From positions 62,001 to 126,000 of the forward strand of contig JADLDK010000050.1 of the NCBI GenBank assembly GCA_020846715.1: DNA of 64,000 nt. Direction: 5' to 3'. Shown here piece by piece: positions 52,766 to 62,400 of the stretch (within the stretch, counting starts at the first letter, position 1; every line of letters starts with the position of its first letter). This DNA is from Armatimonadota bacterium (GTDB taxonomy: Bacteria; Armatimonadota; UBA5829; DSUL01). A program made the position numbers and the translations under genes. The notes beneath the pieces were generated by a model, which searched no databases, had not been told where the DNA came from, and worked only from the letters and a program-made list of their open reading frames with translations.

Positions 52766-52795
52766 CCAAAGTGTGTGAGAAGGGTCACACTTTGG
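52766..52795. repeat. inverted repeat between the HAF and PHP genes
   Basis: CCAAAGTGTGTGA (52766-52778) and TCACACTTTGG (52785-52795) are complementary over 11 bases with one two-base insertion. It lies 25 bases upstream of the PHP start in a divergent promoter region and could be an operator for either gene. Confidence 0.5.
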
Positions 52796-52820
52796 TGAGT
52801 CAAGAGAGAAAGGATGCGCT

Positions 52821-53744
52821 ATGCCCTGGTATCGAGGAAGCACTCATTGCCACACAAATGAATCTGATGGAGACAGCTCTCCAGAAACCGTAATCGCCTA
52901 CCACAAGGACTCTGGCTACAACTTTCTGGTCCACACCGACCACAATTTGGTACTGGATATCTCCCGTTTCAGACATCTCGAGACCCCTGAGTTTATCCTG
53001 ATAGCCGGTGAAGAGGTGACCGACTTTGCTGACGGCAAACCCGTACACATAAATGCACTGAATCCGAGCGGAGTCATCCGTCCGCGAAGTGGCGATACCG
53101 TGTCTGAGGCCATTGTGCGCGATATTGCGGCTATCGAAGAAACCGGGGCGCTCGCCCACGTGAATCACCCGAACTTCTACTACGCCATTACGAGTGAAGA
53201 TTTGCTGGCTGTACCAGGTGTGCGCATGATTGAGATGTGGAGCGGACATCCCGAAGTACATAACGAAGGAGATCCTTCGCAGGGTTTACCGAGTGCAGAG
53301 CAGATATGGGATGCAGTGCTCAGCAAAGGGCGGCGAGTGCTGGGAGTAGCGGTTGACGACGCTCACCACTTCAAACAGATGGGGAAGGAATGGGCGAATC
53401 CTGGGCGCGGATGGATTGTGGTCCGGGCTGAAGCGCTGAGCACAGAGAAGATCATCGCAGCTATTGCCGCTGGCGATTTCTACGCTTCCACCGGCGTTTC
53501 TCTGAAAGACCTCCAGATCACGGACAGCAGCATCTTTGTGGACGTGCAAACGGCAGGCGCAGACACCTATCTTATCGAGTTTGTCAGCGATGGAAAAGTT
53601 GCGAGTAGCCTGAGCGGTACGCAGGCGCGCTTCGAGCTCCCACAGAACGCAGTTTACGGGCGAGTCCGCGTAACCTCTTCAGACGGCGCGCAATGCTGGA
53701 CACAGGCGGTTTTCGGGCAGGGTCCTACAAAGCAAATGCCTTGA
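52821..53744 (+). CDS. PHP-domain metal-dependent phosphoesterase-like protein
   Basis: This protein of 307 residues starts with the PHP motif WYRGSTHCHTNESDGDSSPE, where HxH binds metal, and FLVHTDHN supplies the next ligands. AGEEVTDF, LAHVNHPNF and GVAVDDAHHF give the Glu and the later His/Asp residues. The last 80 residues form a beta domain (ISLKDLQITDSSIF-like strands). No signal peptide is visible, so it is cytoplasmic. PHP proteins hydrolyse phosphate esters; the substrate is unknown. The gene is divergent from the HAF gene and in line with the amidase gene, 67 bases apart. Confidence 0.85.
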   Translation: MPWYRGSTHCHTNESDGDSSPETVIAYHKDSGYNFLVHTDHNLVLDISRFRHLETPEFILIAGEEVTDFADGKPVHINALNPSGVIRPRSGDTVSEAIVRDIAAIEETGALAHVNHPNFYYAITSEDLLAVPGVRMIEMWSGHPEVHNEGDPSQGLPSAEQIWDAVLSKGRRVLGVAVDDAHHFKQMGKEWANPGRGWIVVRAEALSTEKIIAAIAAGDFYASTGVSLKDLQITDSSIFVDVQTAGADTYLIEFVSDGKVASSLSGTQARFELPQNAVYGRVRVTSSDGAQCWTQAVFGQGPTKQMP

Positions 53745-53811
53745 CCGGAGCGCTCAGGGGACCCTATACTGAATGTAGCGCGCTGTAGCCGCGCACAGTG
53801 AGGCCATCCCC

Positions 53812-55932
53812 ATGCGTTTTTGTTTCTGGCAAGCGAGTATTTTTGCGCTGACCGCCCTTTCCGTTTGTCGGCCGGCATCAAGCGGCGTAGTCGTGTACTA
53901 TGACCATGCCGGTTCACTCTCCGGCGCGAATCTGGCGGCTGCCGTTGATGCGCCCGCTGCTCTTATGCTTCTGCCCTACCCTCCAGCGGGGTTGACATCA
54001 GCGCTCCCGCCAGAAACGCGTCTGCTCGCCTACGCCGCCAAGGGCCAGACAATCACAGTTGACTTTTCGCAGGAGCTGATCGGCACAGGACTGGATGACG
54101 CGCGGCTGGAAGCGATCTACCACCAGGTGAAAATGACTCTCGAAGCGCACGGTATTCAGGAGAGTGTGCGCATTCTGGCGAATGGGAGAGATCTTTACAC
54201 GTGGACACCTGCGCAATCGCCAATTACGCCGCGAACCCGCGCTTTGGAACCACAGGGAGTCGAACTTCAGGCTACCGGTAACAAGCTGGCCGGCAAACGT
54301 ATTTCGCTTTCTCCAGGGCACGGGCTGAAGTGGGGTGGATCCGGATGGTCAACAGACAGACCCCCGTACTGCTCTCCTCTGAATGAGGAGGACTACCACA
54401 CACTGGAGATGAGCATCTACCTGCTCTCCTATCTTCAGAGCGACGGAGCAGACGTTATCCCGAACCGCTGCATGGACAAGTCGTACGGAGTGTACGCCGT
54501 TTCCGGCGCACAGTGGTGGCGCATGGGGCCGTCCTACTGGCTGCAATCTCGCGGCTATCCGTGCAGCGTCTATGCTAACTCCACCGGAGATTGTGTGCTG
54601 GGCTCAGGCGCGAGCGAAAGCAATGACAACATCAGGGCGCGTGGCCTGATGCCCAACTACGACGGCGCGGACCTGCACATTGCGGTCCACACCAATGGGC
54701 TGTCAGGATTCTGCGAAGGAGCAGGCTGTCCGACCGGTGTCGCCACCTATTACGACAACAGCGCCTCGCACACAGCCTGGGGCGCCATCAGTAAGACACT
54801 GGCTCTGAAGGTGCAAAGTGCGGTTGTTTCGACTATTCGCACAAACTATGACGCGACCTGGTCTGACCGCGGTGTACCGGATTTCAATGGAGGCAATTAC
54901 GAGACGCGTATTCCTGAGTGCGCTGCAGCCCTGGTGGAGCTCGGCTTCCACGACACCTGCGACCGCGACGCCGTTTTTCTTCGCGACAACTACTTTCGCA
55001 GCGCGGGGATGTGGGGCATATACAAGGGCATTTGTGACTATTATGGCGTGCAGCCCACATGGGCGTTTCAGTCTGATGAGATCGTCAGCCATGACATCCC
55101 AACACAGATGCTGCCAGGAGAAGTCCGGCAGGTACACCTGAGCTTCCGAAACCGCGGTGTACTCTGGACAAGCGCGCGCAACTACAGACTGGGCGCGTGG
55201 GGAGATTCTGATCCGCTATCTTCGCAGACGAGATTTGAGCTTCCCGGCGAAGTCAGCCCCGGTGATACAGTCACCTTCGCGATAACACTGAAAGCGCCGC
55301 TAACACCCGGAACCTACCGAACGGATTGGAGAATGCTGCAGGAGAACGTGGCTTGGTTCGGTCCAACCATTGAACAGGATGTTGTTGTCGCGCCAGAGTC
55401 CAATCCACCAGCCATTTCGAACGTGGAAGTTCTGCCATCGCTTGTCGCCGCAAACGACGCTCTGCAGATTTCTGCCACAGTTGCGGACACTTCGGGCGTT
55501 GTAAGCGTCAAGGCCAATGGCGTCAGCCTTAGTCCCTCTGGGGGAACTGTGTGGGCCGGAGCTATCAACGCAGACTCGGAGATCGGATCGCATCCGGTGA
55601 CGATTGAAGCGACAGACGGTGTTGGCAATGTCGGAGCAGACACATCTGGCTCCTACGTGACCGGCCCAGTCTATCGCCTCAACAACTTCAATTTGCGCAA
55701 TGATGAGCTTGTGCCCACAGCCGCTACACACGCCCTCTTCGGCACGTGGGGACGTGTGCACGTCATCAACGGCGACACATTTGAGTTAGATGATGGCTCT
55801 GAGCAGCCCGTGCGAGTTTCCCTTCCGGGACACCTTTTCCAGAACGGGGACTTTGTGTTTGCTCGGGGCGTTCTCAATCCGTCCACCCGCAGTTTGACAA
55901 CTCAGCCCGGGCAAGCGCTGAAGCTCGACTGA
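53812..55932 (+). CDS. secreted Amidase_3 protein with GerMN-like and OB-fold-like parts
   Basis: This protein of 706 residues has a signal peptide (ASIFALTALSVCRPASSG). Residues 40-140 resemble a GerMN domain (LEAIYHQVKMTLEAHGIQES, VRILANG). The catalytic part, about 165-410, is an N-acetylmuramoyl-L-alanine amidase: SLSPGHGLKWGG with the first zinc His, a Glu in EEDYHTLEMSIYLL, HIAVHTNGLSG with the second His, and ALVELGFHDTCDRD with the catalytic Glu. An Ig-like CARDB-type domain follows, and the last 90 residues include LFGTWGRVHVINGDTFELDD, the OB-fold-like end module. It would cut peptidoglycan or a related amide in the envelope. GAGG precedes the ATG. Confidence 0.85.
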   Translation: MRFCFWQASIFALTALSVCRPASSGVVVYYDHAGSLSGANLAAAVDAPAALMLLPYPPAGLTSALPPETRLLAYAAKGQTITVDFSQELIGTGLDDARLEAIYHQVKMTLEAHGIQESVRILANGRDLYTWTPAQSPITPRTRALEPQGVELQATGNKLAGKRISLSPGHGLKWGGSGWSTDRPPYCSPLNEEDYHTLEMSIYLLSYLQSDGADVIPNRCMDKSYGVYAVSGAQWWRMGPSYWLQSRGYPCSVYANSTGDCVLGSGASESNDNIRARGLMPNYDGADLHIAVHTNGLSGFCEGAGCPTGVATYYDNSASHTAWGAISKTLALKVQSAVVSTIRTNYDATWSDRGVPDFNGGNYETRIPECAAALVELGFHDTCDRDAVFLRDNYFRSAGMWGIYKGICDYYGVQPTWAFQSDEIVSHDIPTQMLPGEVRQVHLSFRNRGVLWTSARNYRLGAWGDSDPLSSQTRFELPGEVSPGDTVTFAITLKAPLTPGTYRTDWRMLQENVAWFGPTIEQDVVVAPESNPPAISNVEVLPSLVAANDALQISATVADTSGVVSVKANGVSLSPSGGTVWAGAINADSEIGSHPVTIEATDGVGNVGADTSGSYVTGPVYRLNNFNLRNDELVPTAATHALFGTWGRVHVINGDTFELDDGSEQPVRVSLPGHLFQNGDFVFARGVLNPSTRSLTTQPGQALKLD

Positions 55933-56026
55933 ACCGGAATGAGCATCGAGCGCGAGGCATTGACAGGACAAAGCCACAGGTCTGCCTCTCACCGCAGGTC
56001 CCGTTTCTGGAAAAGAAGTGGGAATA

Positions 56027-56105
56027 AGCGCCCGGTTGCGCCTCTGCATTTGGACTCCGATACTCACCAGAGTTAACGCAAGAGATGACTCGCAAACCGG
56101 GCGCT
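56027..56105. repeat. long-loop inverted repeat between convergent genes
   Basis: AGCGCCCGGTTGCG (56027-56040) pairs with CGCAAACCGGGCGCT (56091-56105) over about 14 bases with one mismatch. The 50-base spacing is large for a terminator, but its place between two convergent stops fits that role. Confidence 0.4.
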
Positions 56106-56117
56106 ATGACAGTGATC

Positions 56118-59100
56118 TTACGGCGCTTGATCAGCCGCAGAGCGTGGACGCACAACGGGTACGTACTGCCCGTTAATCAGCTCTACGCTCGACAGGCCTA
56201 CGAAGCCTGTAAAAGCCCCTTGCGCAGGAGGAGAGCTCAGGCGCGAGGTATCAATGCGCACAGGCTGTGGAGAGCCGTCTGACAACAGCAGATAACCACT
56301 CTCCTGCCCGACCACAGTCCCCCAGACACGCACCAGCAGGCCCGTGTTGTTCAAGCCGATGCCACCATCGACACCTCTTTGACCGGCGCCATTGGACACA
56401 ACGTACTGCCAGTCCTGACCGCCCAGCCGTGTAAGAGCTATTCCAAGCGGCACAGGTGCAGTTGTGGAGCCAGTGGAGGCGCGTCCGCCTTCCATGAGCG
56501 TACGTTCGCCTGACGTCGTGCTCAGTGTGCCCCAGACCTGAACAAGAGTCCCAACGGCAGGACCCGCACCTGAGGCGTTGACTCGAATGCCGCTCGAGCG
56601 ATCTGTGTTCTGGACGTAGTATGTGCCGAACCAGCTCCCACTCACAACTCCGGAAACAAGGCCGGCTTCAGTGCCATCCGCAAGCGCCTTGACTTGAGCG
56701 ACACCTCCGCCTGGAAGCGCTGTGAGCGTTACGTCGTCAAAGGCATTGATGTTCCACTGCACGGCGAAGAGCTGCTGCGCATCCAGAAAAATGGTGACCC
56801 AATCTCCTGATGCGACTGCGGCTGCTGCAATCTGCGTCCAGGTGGCCGGTGAGCTGCGATTAGACCAGACAACGGAAGTCGAACTTGGATTCGTCCCGCC
56901 GGTCGGATCGATACCGATACGATTGTTGGTATCCGCCGCAGAGCCACCAATATTGAGCGTTTTCGACCAGACTGCGGCTTTGTAGAATACGCCGGCCTGC
57001 GCGCGCACACGCTGGTAGAAACCGCCATTCTTCGTCCCGTAGCTGGCCGCGCTTCCAGCGTAGTTTACCCCGCCATGCGGATTGAAGCCCTGGTACCAAC
57101 CGGTCGTCTGAATACCGTTGTCTCCAGCATCGTCAAACTGACCGTAGCGCGTCCAATACGCATCCTGAGCCTCAAAACCTGGATTCTGCACCACGCCAAC
57201 CGGCAGATCAGTTGTGAAAGTGGTGTCGCTGGACGTGGCATCCGTATAGCCAGATGCGCCGGACACAACCTGAAAATGGTACGTCAAGCCGCTCTGCAAT
57301 CCAGTGACAGGAACAGAATGAGACGTCACAAGACCGCCGACAGTGCGCGACTGGCCGTAAGAGGCCGTCAGGCCGTAGTTGACCTGTGAGGTCGAAGGTA
57401 CATCAGTGGTCCAGTTAACCGTTGCCGAGTTGGTTGTAATACTGGCTACGGTAGGCCCCGAAGTGATGTGTACGACCGGACCGGCCGCAGTCTGGAACGT
57501 ACTATCCGCAGACAGCGCCGACGTATAGCCAGTCTTTTCCGATCGGACACGGAAGTGATAGGGCGCATTGGCCTGCAGACCTGTAAGCGTTACGCTGTGC
57601 GAGGTAGTATCTCCCGGAGACGAGCCGCTCTGTCCGTAAGCCACGGTTGTTCCGTACTCTACAACGCTGCTTGAGGCGACATTTGTCGTCCAGGAAATCG
57701 TGGCCTGCGAAGAGCTGATGCCAGAGACTGACGGCCCCGAAGTGATGGAAATGGAGGGCGAGACAGCGTTTGACGTCAGAAAGATATCGTCAAAGGCCGC
57801 TTTGTTCCATTGCTCGCTTTGCGTCATTGTGTACTGGAGAAACACAGTGACCGCTGTAGAGGACGCTGTAGCGGCAATAGAAGAGACTCCCCAGCGGTTG
57901 AAAGACTCATTCCACGGACTCCAGACCACCGAAAACGCCGATGGGTTTGTTCCACCTGCGGGATCAATTCCGATTCGCCCTTTGACGTTGCCGGGGAACT
58001 CCCGAGCGCGCCCCTCTCCGTCCCAACTGTCATTGAACACATACCCGGAAGCGAGGTACTGCGTTCCAGGCGTGACCGCGACAGTCTGATACGCGCCGCC
58101 ATTCATTACGCCATAGCTTGTCACGGCGCCAGCGTACTTTGCACCCGAGTGAGAAGGAATAGCCCAGCCCATGTTGTTGTAGATATTCAGTCCGCTCCCG
58201 AAAGGTATCCAGGGCGAAGGCACTGCTGCGTTGGCCGCTCCGGTCTCGAAGCCGCCGTTGATGAGCAGGTTTGTCAGAGCTGTCAGAGAAATATCGACCG
58301 TTGAGATGTTGTTAGCGGAGACAGTCACAGGAATCGCGGCGCTGCTGGAGAAGCCAGGCCGCCACGCAGACACAGTGTAGCTACCCGGAGCGACGTTTGA
58401 GAACTGATAGGAGCCATCGGGCTGTGTCTCCTGGGTAAGATTGCCTGGATTCAGTGTAACGGTCGCTCCTTCAAGGGGATTGGAGCTTCCGGTAACGGTC
58501 CCTTTCACAGTTCCGAACTGGGTGGATCCGTACGTCATGCAAAGCACAAATCCCTGCAGGTCCTTGGCAGGTTGAGAGACTCCATTCAGAAAGTAGTTGC
58601 CCTGGGCATAGTTGTTGCCTGTCGTATAAGTGTTGAGCCCGCCTGGGTGAGTAATCTTCAGATAGTAGGTGTGTCCAGGCTGAACAGGCGCTTCGTTTAC
58701 TCCGAAGGGAAGCACCCAGAGAATCGGTTGACGATAGGGAATGCTTCTGGGGCCAGCAATTCGCGGACCATTCGGCCCTCCCTCCAGGATTTCCGCAGTC
58801 CAGCTCAAGAAATAGTTGTTTCCAATCGCGCCGTGAAACTGGACAGCGGTAATGCGATCGCCAGTGGCGACAAAGCTTTGCCCATGGCTGTCCACCCACG
58901 AGCTAAGCGCAAACTGATCGCTCTGCCAGTTTGCGGCGTTGTTGGAGTAGTACGCGAGGCTCTTTGTAAACGGAATATCAGTCTCATTGCCGTCGGCAAG
59001 GTTGACAGTGCCGTTCATACTCGTATCGTAGGAACCGGGATTGGTCTTGTCCGCCTTGAACATGAACCCGAGTTCGTAGGAATAATGACCGTAGTTTGGC

Positions 59101-59471
59101 CACCGGTGACTGGTCATAGTGGGCGCGACGTCGCTTTCAGAGCCTGCGATATCCACACATTTCATGTCGTAAGCGGAATTGTTAGCGTCAATGACGACCT
59201 CTGCCCGACCGTCTGCATCTGTAGTCGCAAGCAACACATTCCACGTTGTGTACAGCTTGACACCCTGCATCGGATTGCCCTGCTCATCCCACACCCAGAC
59301 AAAAATACTGTGGTTTCCGAAAGGATCAGCATTTTCGTAGTAGCCAACTTCCCGCCAGAAAGCTAGATTGTAGCGTCCTACCGCATGAGCAGGCATACAT
59401 GACAACACTGTCAGGCAGGCGACCCACAGGAAGCCTACCAGAAGCGCCATGTTCATTTTCTTCGTGAGCAT
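56118..59471 (-). CDS. very large secreted modular protein
   Basis: This protein of 1117 residues starts MLTKKMNMALLVGFLWVACL, with a signal peptide cut after AHA. The N-terminal 300 residues form a domain with WVWDEQGNPMQGVKLYTTWN. Then comes a carboxypeptidase-regulatory-like domain (VKGTVTGSSNPLEGATVTLN), a CBM-like jelly roll (LLINGGFETGAANAAVPSPW), two FN3-like domains (ISWTTNVASSSVVEYG, VNWTTDVPSTSQVNYG), a second CBM-like domain (VVQNPGFEAQDAYW), and two OB-fold-like units at the end (YYVQNTDRSSGIRVNASG, LLVRVWGTVVGQESGYLLLS). No catalytic motif is seen. It follows the GH-containing gene by four bases with GGAG upstream, so both are probably made together. Confidence 0.8.
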   Translation of the reverse strand: MLTKKMNMALLVGFLWVACLTVLSCMPAHAVGRYNLAFWREVGYYENADPFGNHSIFVWVWDEQGNPMQGVKLYTTWNVLLATTDADGRAEVVIDANNSAYDMKCVDIAGSESDVAPTMTSHRWPNYGHYSYELGFMFKADKTNPGSYDTSMNGTVNLADGNETDIPFTKSLAYYSNNAANWQSDQFALSSWVDSHGQSFVATGDRITAVQFHGAIGNNYFLSWTAEILEGGPNGPRIAGPRSIPYRQPILWVLPFGVNEAPVQPGHTYYLKITHPGGLNTYTTGNNYAQGNYFLNGVSQPAKDLQGFVLCMTYGSTQFGTVKGTVTGSSNPLEGATVTLNPGNLTQETQPDGSYQFSNVAPGSYTVSAWRPGFSSSAAIPVTVSANNISTVDISLTALTNLLINGGFETGAANAAVPSPWIPFGSGLNIYNNMGWAIPSHSGAKYAGAVTSYGVMNGGAYQTVAVTPGTQYLASGYVFNDSWDGEGRAREFPGNVKGRIGIDPAGGTNPSAFSVVWSPWNESFNRWGVSSIAATASSTAVTVFLQYTMTQSEQWNKAAFDDIFLTSNAVSPSISITSGPSVSGISSSQATISWTTNVASSSVVEYGTTVAYGQSGSSPGDTTSHSVTLTGLQANAPYHFRVRSEKTGYTSALSADSTFQTAAGPVVHITSGPTVASITTNSATVNWTTDVPSTSQVNYGLTASYGQSRTVGGLVTSHSVPVTGLQSGLTYHFQVVSGASGYTDATSSDTTFTTDLPVGVVQNPGFEAQDAYWTRYGQFDDAGDNGIQTTGWYQGFNPHGGVNYAGSAASYGTKNGGFYQRVRAQAGVFYKAAVWSKTLNIGGSAADTNNRIGIDPTGGTNPSSTSVVWSNRSSPATWTQIAAAAVASGDWVTIFLDAQQLFAVQWNINAFDDVTLTALPGGGVAQVKALADGTEAGLVSGVVSGSWFGTYYVQNTDRSSGIRVNASGAGPAVGTLVQVWGTLSTTSGERTLMEGGRASTGSTTAPVPLGIALTRLGGQDWQYVVSNGAGQRGVDGGIGLNNTGLLVRVWGTVVGQESGYLLLSDGSPQPVRIDTSRLSSPPAQGAFTGFVGLSSVELINGQYVPVVRPRSAADQAP

Positions 59472-59475
59472 ATAC

Positions 59476-62400
59476 TTACTCCAGACTAGACAGGTCTCCG
59501 CTATCACGGGGACATAGGATATTATTGACGTATTCGGCGCCCGGCTCCACCGAAAGAACGCCGGTGACAAAGACGTAGGATCCAGAAGCAGGCAGGGTGG
59601 GAAGACGGCTGGCGTCAACGTGCAATCCGGAGTGCGCGCCGTCTGTAATTACAAAACTGTCGCCGCCAACCGAAGTCACTCGACCCCACACGCCGAACAG
59701 CAAGCCAACAGGGTCAGGCAGACTGGCCTTTCTCACGGCAGCGTTACTTGCGTGCAGCGGACGAATCGGTTGCCCAGCGGCCCGCTGAGGCAAGTCTACG
59801 AGAGTCAGAGTTCGTTCAGATTGGACTGTGGAGAGCTTAGCTACCAGGGTCAGACGGTCGCCGACAGCAACCGCAAGATCACCGGAGTGCTGAACACGGA
59901 TGCCGGCAGATCGGTCTGGCTGTTCGATATAAAAGGCAGAAGTGGAGAATCCCGAAGAAGTCGTTGCGGCAACATCCGAAATTATCACCGCAGCACCGTC
60001 TGCCAGCAGCTTGGCTTCTCCTATCGAGCTACACTCCTTCACAGCCAGAATGCCGTCTGAAAACGCAGAACTGCTCCACAGACCGGCGCCGTTGCGCGCC
60101 TGTACCGTGATGAAATACGTCTGTCCCGGAATCAAGCTCAGTCCGCTTCGGTGCATACTGGTTGCTGTTGAGACGCTGGTCCAGTCCGAGACTTCTGCGC
60201 CTCCCTGCGTGACGCCAATTCGATAGCGGTACTCTACAACTCCAGATTCCGGATCAGATGCTGCCCTCCAGGTCGCTGACAGCGTATTTAGACTGGTGGT
60301 GTAGAGTCCTTCATCAGTTACGCTGGAAGGTGGCGCTGGCGGGGTGACGTCTGACAGAACTGCTGAGCAAAACACAGGCTGGCTGGGATTGGCTCCGGCT
60401 GCACCGTGTGAGAAGGCCGCATAGTAGTACCGTGTTCCGTACACCAGATTTGTGTGCTGTGCACTTCCGGCGGTCCCGGGTGACCCGGCCTTATCCGCAA
60501 CAACTGTTCCATCATTGACGGTCTGCGGGTAGCGGTCTGTGCGGAATACGATTGTAGTTCCGGTAGTACCCGGACTCACACCATGCTGCCACCAGAGGCT
60601 GGCATATCTGGACGAAGAGCTGACAATCGCAGTCAGGTTCGTTGGGCACGCAAGAGGGCTCTGACCCGTCGTGTCTTCGCCAGCCCAGAAGTTGTCTGCC
60701 CACACTGTGCCAGAGTTTGTCGTGCTCTTGAGGACAACTTGCAGCCGCCCTCCGGAATTGGGCAGGAAGCTCGGCGCTGTCCCGTAGCCAACCAGTCTGG
60801 TCCAGCCGCTGGTTGTGGTCAACACAGGCGAGCAGGTGAAGCTGCCTTTGACGGACGTCGTGTCATCGTTGAAGAAATTTCCGATGAGCTTGACGCTACC
60901 ACTCGGATTTTGAGTCTTTACCCAGCCTTCAATCCGGTAGCGTCGGCCCGGAATCATAGAGTGGTAGTTGGTCATCTGCCACATCTCGTCCTGCTGGGAG
61001 CCGTTGACGATAAGACGAACGCTTGAGACACCGTTGTAGCGCACACTTGAGTCAATGGCAAAGATTTCAGGATGCGCCTGTCCATCCCGGGTTGACCAGC
61101 CGTCTGGGGTACTCCCAGACACTGGCGACTCAAAATCATAACCGTTAAGCAGATTTGGGCTGCCAGGCGTTTGCCCTGGCCCCATCCACCAGTTCACATT
61201 GCGCGACTCGCCCGCATCGAGCGCGACAGGAACGGCAATGTGACTGTAGTACCCGGGCATGGAGGATGATAGAGTGTAGGTTGCGGGATTCAAACCTGTG
61301 AAAGCGTAGGAGCCATCATTGGCCGTCGTCGTGGTATAGCCGCCTGGAGAAGCGTTTACCAGCGCGCCACCAATGGGGTGTCCAGACAGGCTGTCACAAA
61401 TCATTCCCTGGATTTCTCCAACTGCAGTGGCGCTCAATGAGAAGTTCTGGACTGTGTTGACCTGAGCAGTCACACTGAGACCTGGCTGGGTCTGCTGAGA
61501 ATAGTTGGCCTTCGAGGCCGTGACGGTGTAGGTTCCAGGTGCAAGGCCTGGAAAGATATAGCTTCCGGCAGAGTCCGTAACCTGCGCAAGGTTTCCTGGC
61601 TGTAGTGTGACCGTGACATTCGCGAGCGGATTGGCAAACTGACTCTCACGGACCGTCCCGGAAATCGTCCCGGTGGCCATGCCTGGCTTTGCCAGCTTGT
61701 AGACGGAGTCGTAGATTTTGTGAGTGTGCGAAGGATAGGCTCCGGTGCTGTCTCGATAAACCCAGTCCGAACCCGGGTCATCTGAGAGAGGATTGCTGAG
61801 CTGCCACGGACAGACGGCGAGAACTTCGGGCCACTGGCTGTAGCAGTCCCGAAAAGCGCGCATCATCTGATCCGCCCGGCCGTCTTCAGACCCTCCTGTG
61901 TACCCACCCTCTGTCGCAATGACCTGAATACCCGTGCACCCATAATTGGCCAGCACATTCAGTTCCGCAACATAGCTGTCTATCGGATACGACCACACGG
62001 GCGCCAGCCCATTGTGGAAATTGAACTCGGGCGGGCGATCCGGATATGGATGAGTCGCCCATGCATCGAAAGACGTCAGAAAGCCGGGTACATTCACACA
62101 CATCTGCTGGATGTACGCCAGATTGTCATACGAGCCACCGGGCGACAACCCGGCGTTCACGACTTTGATCCGTGGGTCTGCGAGAGAGTGCAACGCGGCG
62201 GCTACCTGTACGAGACACTGACCGTATTCAACCGGGTTGGCAGCGCCAGACCACTCGTAGTTGTTGTTTGGCTCGTTGAGAACTTCGATATAGAGCGGCC
62301 AGCCTTCGCGCTTCGGAAACGCGGCTACGATGTTCTTTACAGTGTTGGCAAAGGTCGCATAGTTACCGGGACTGTCTGCGACTGGCTTCTGCCAGATTCC

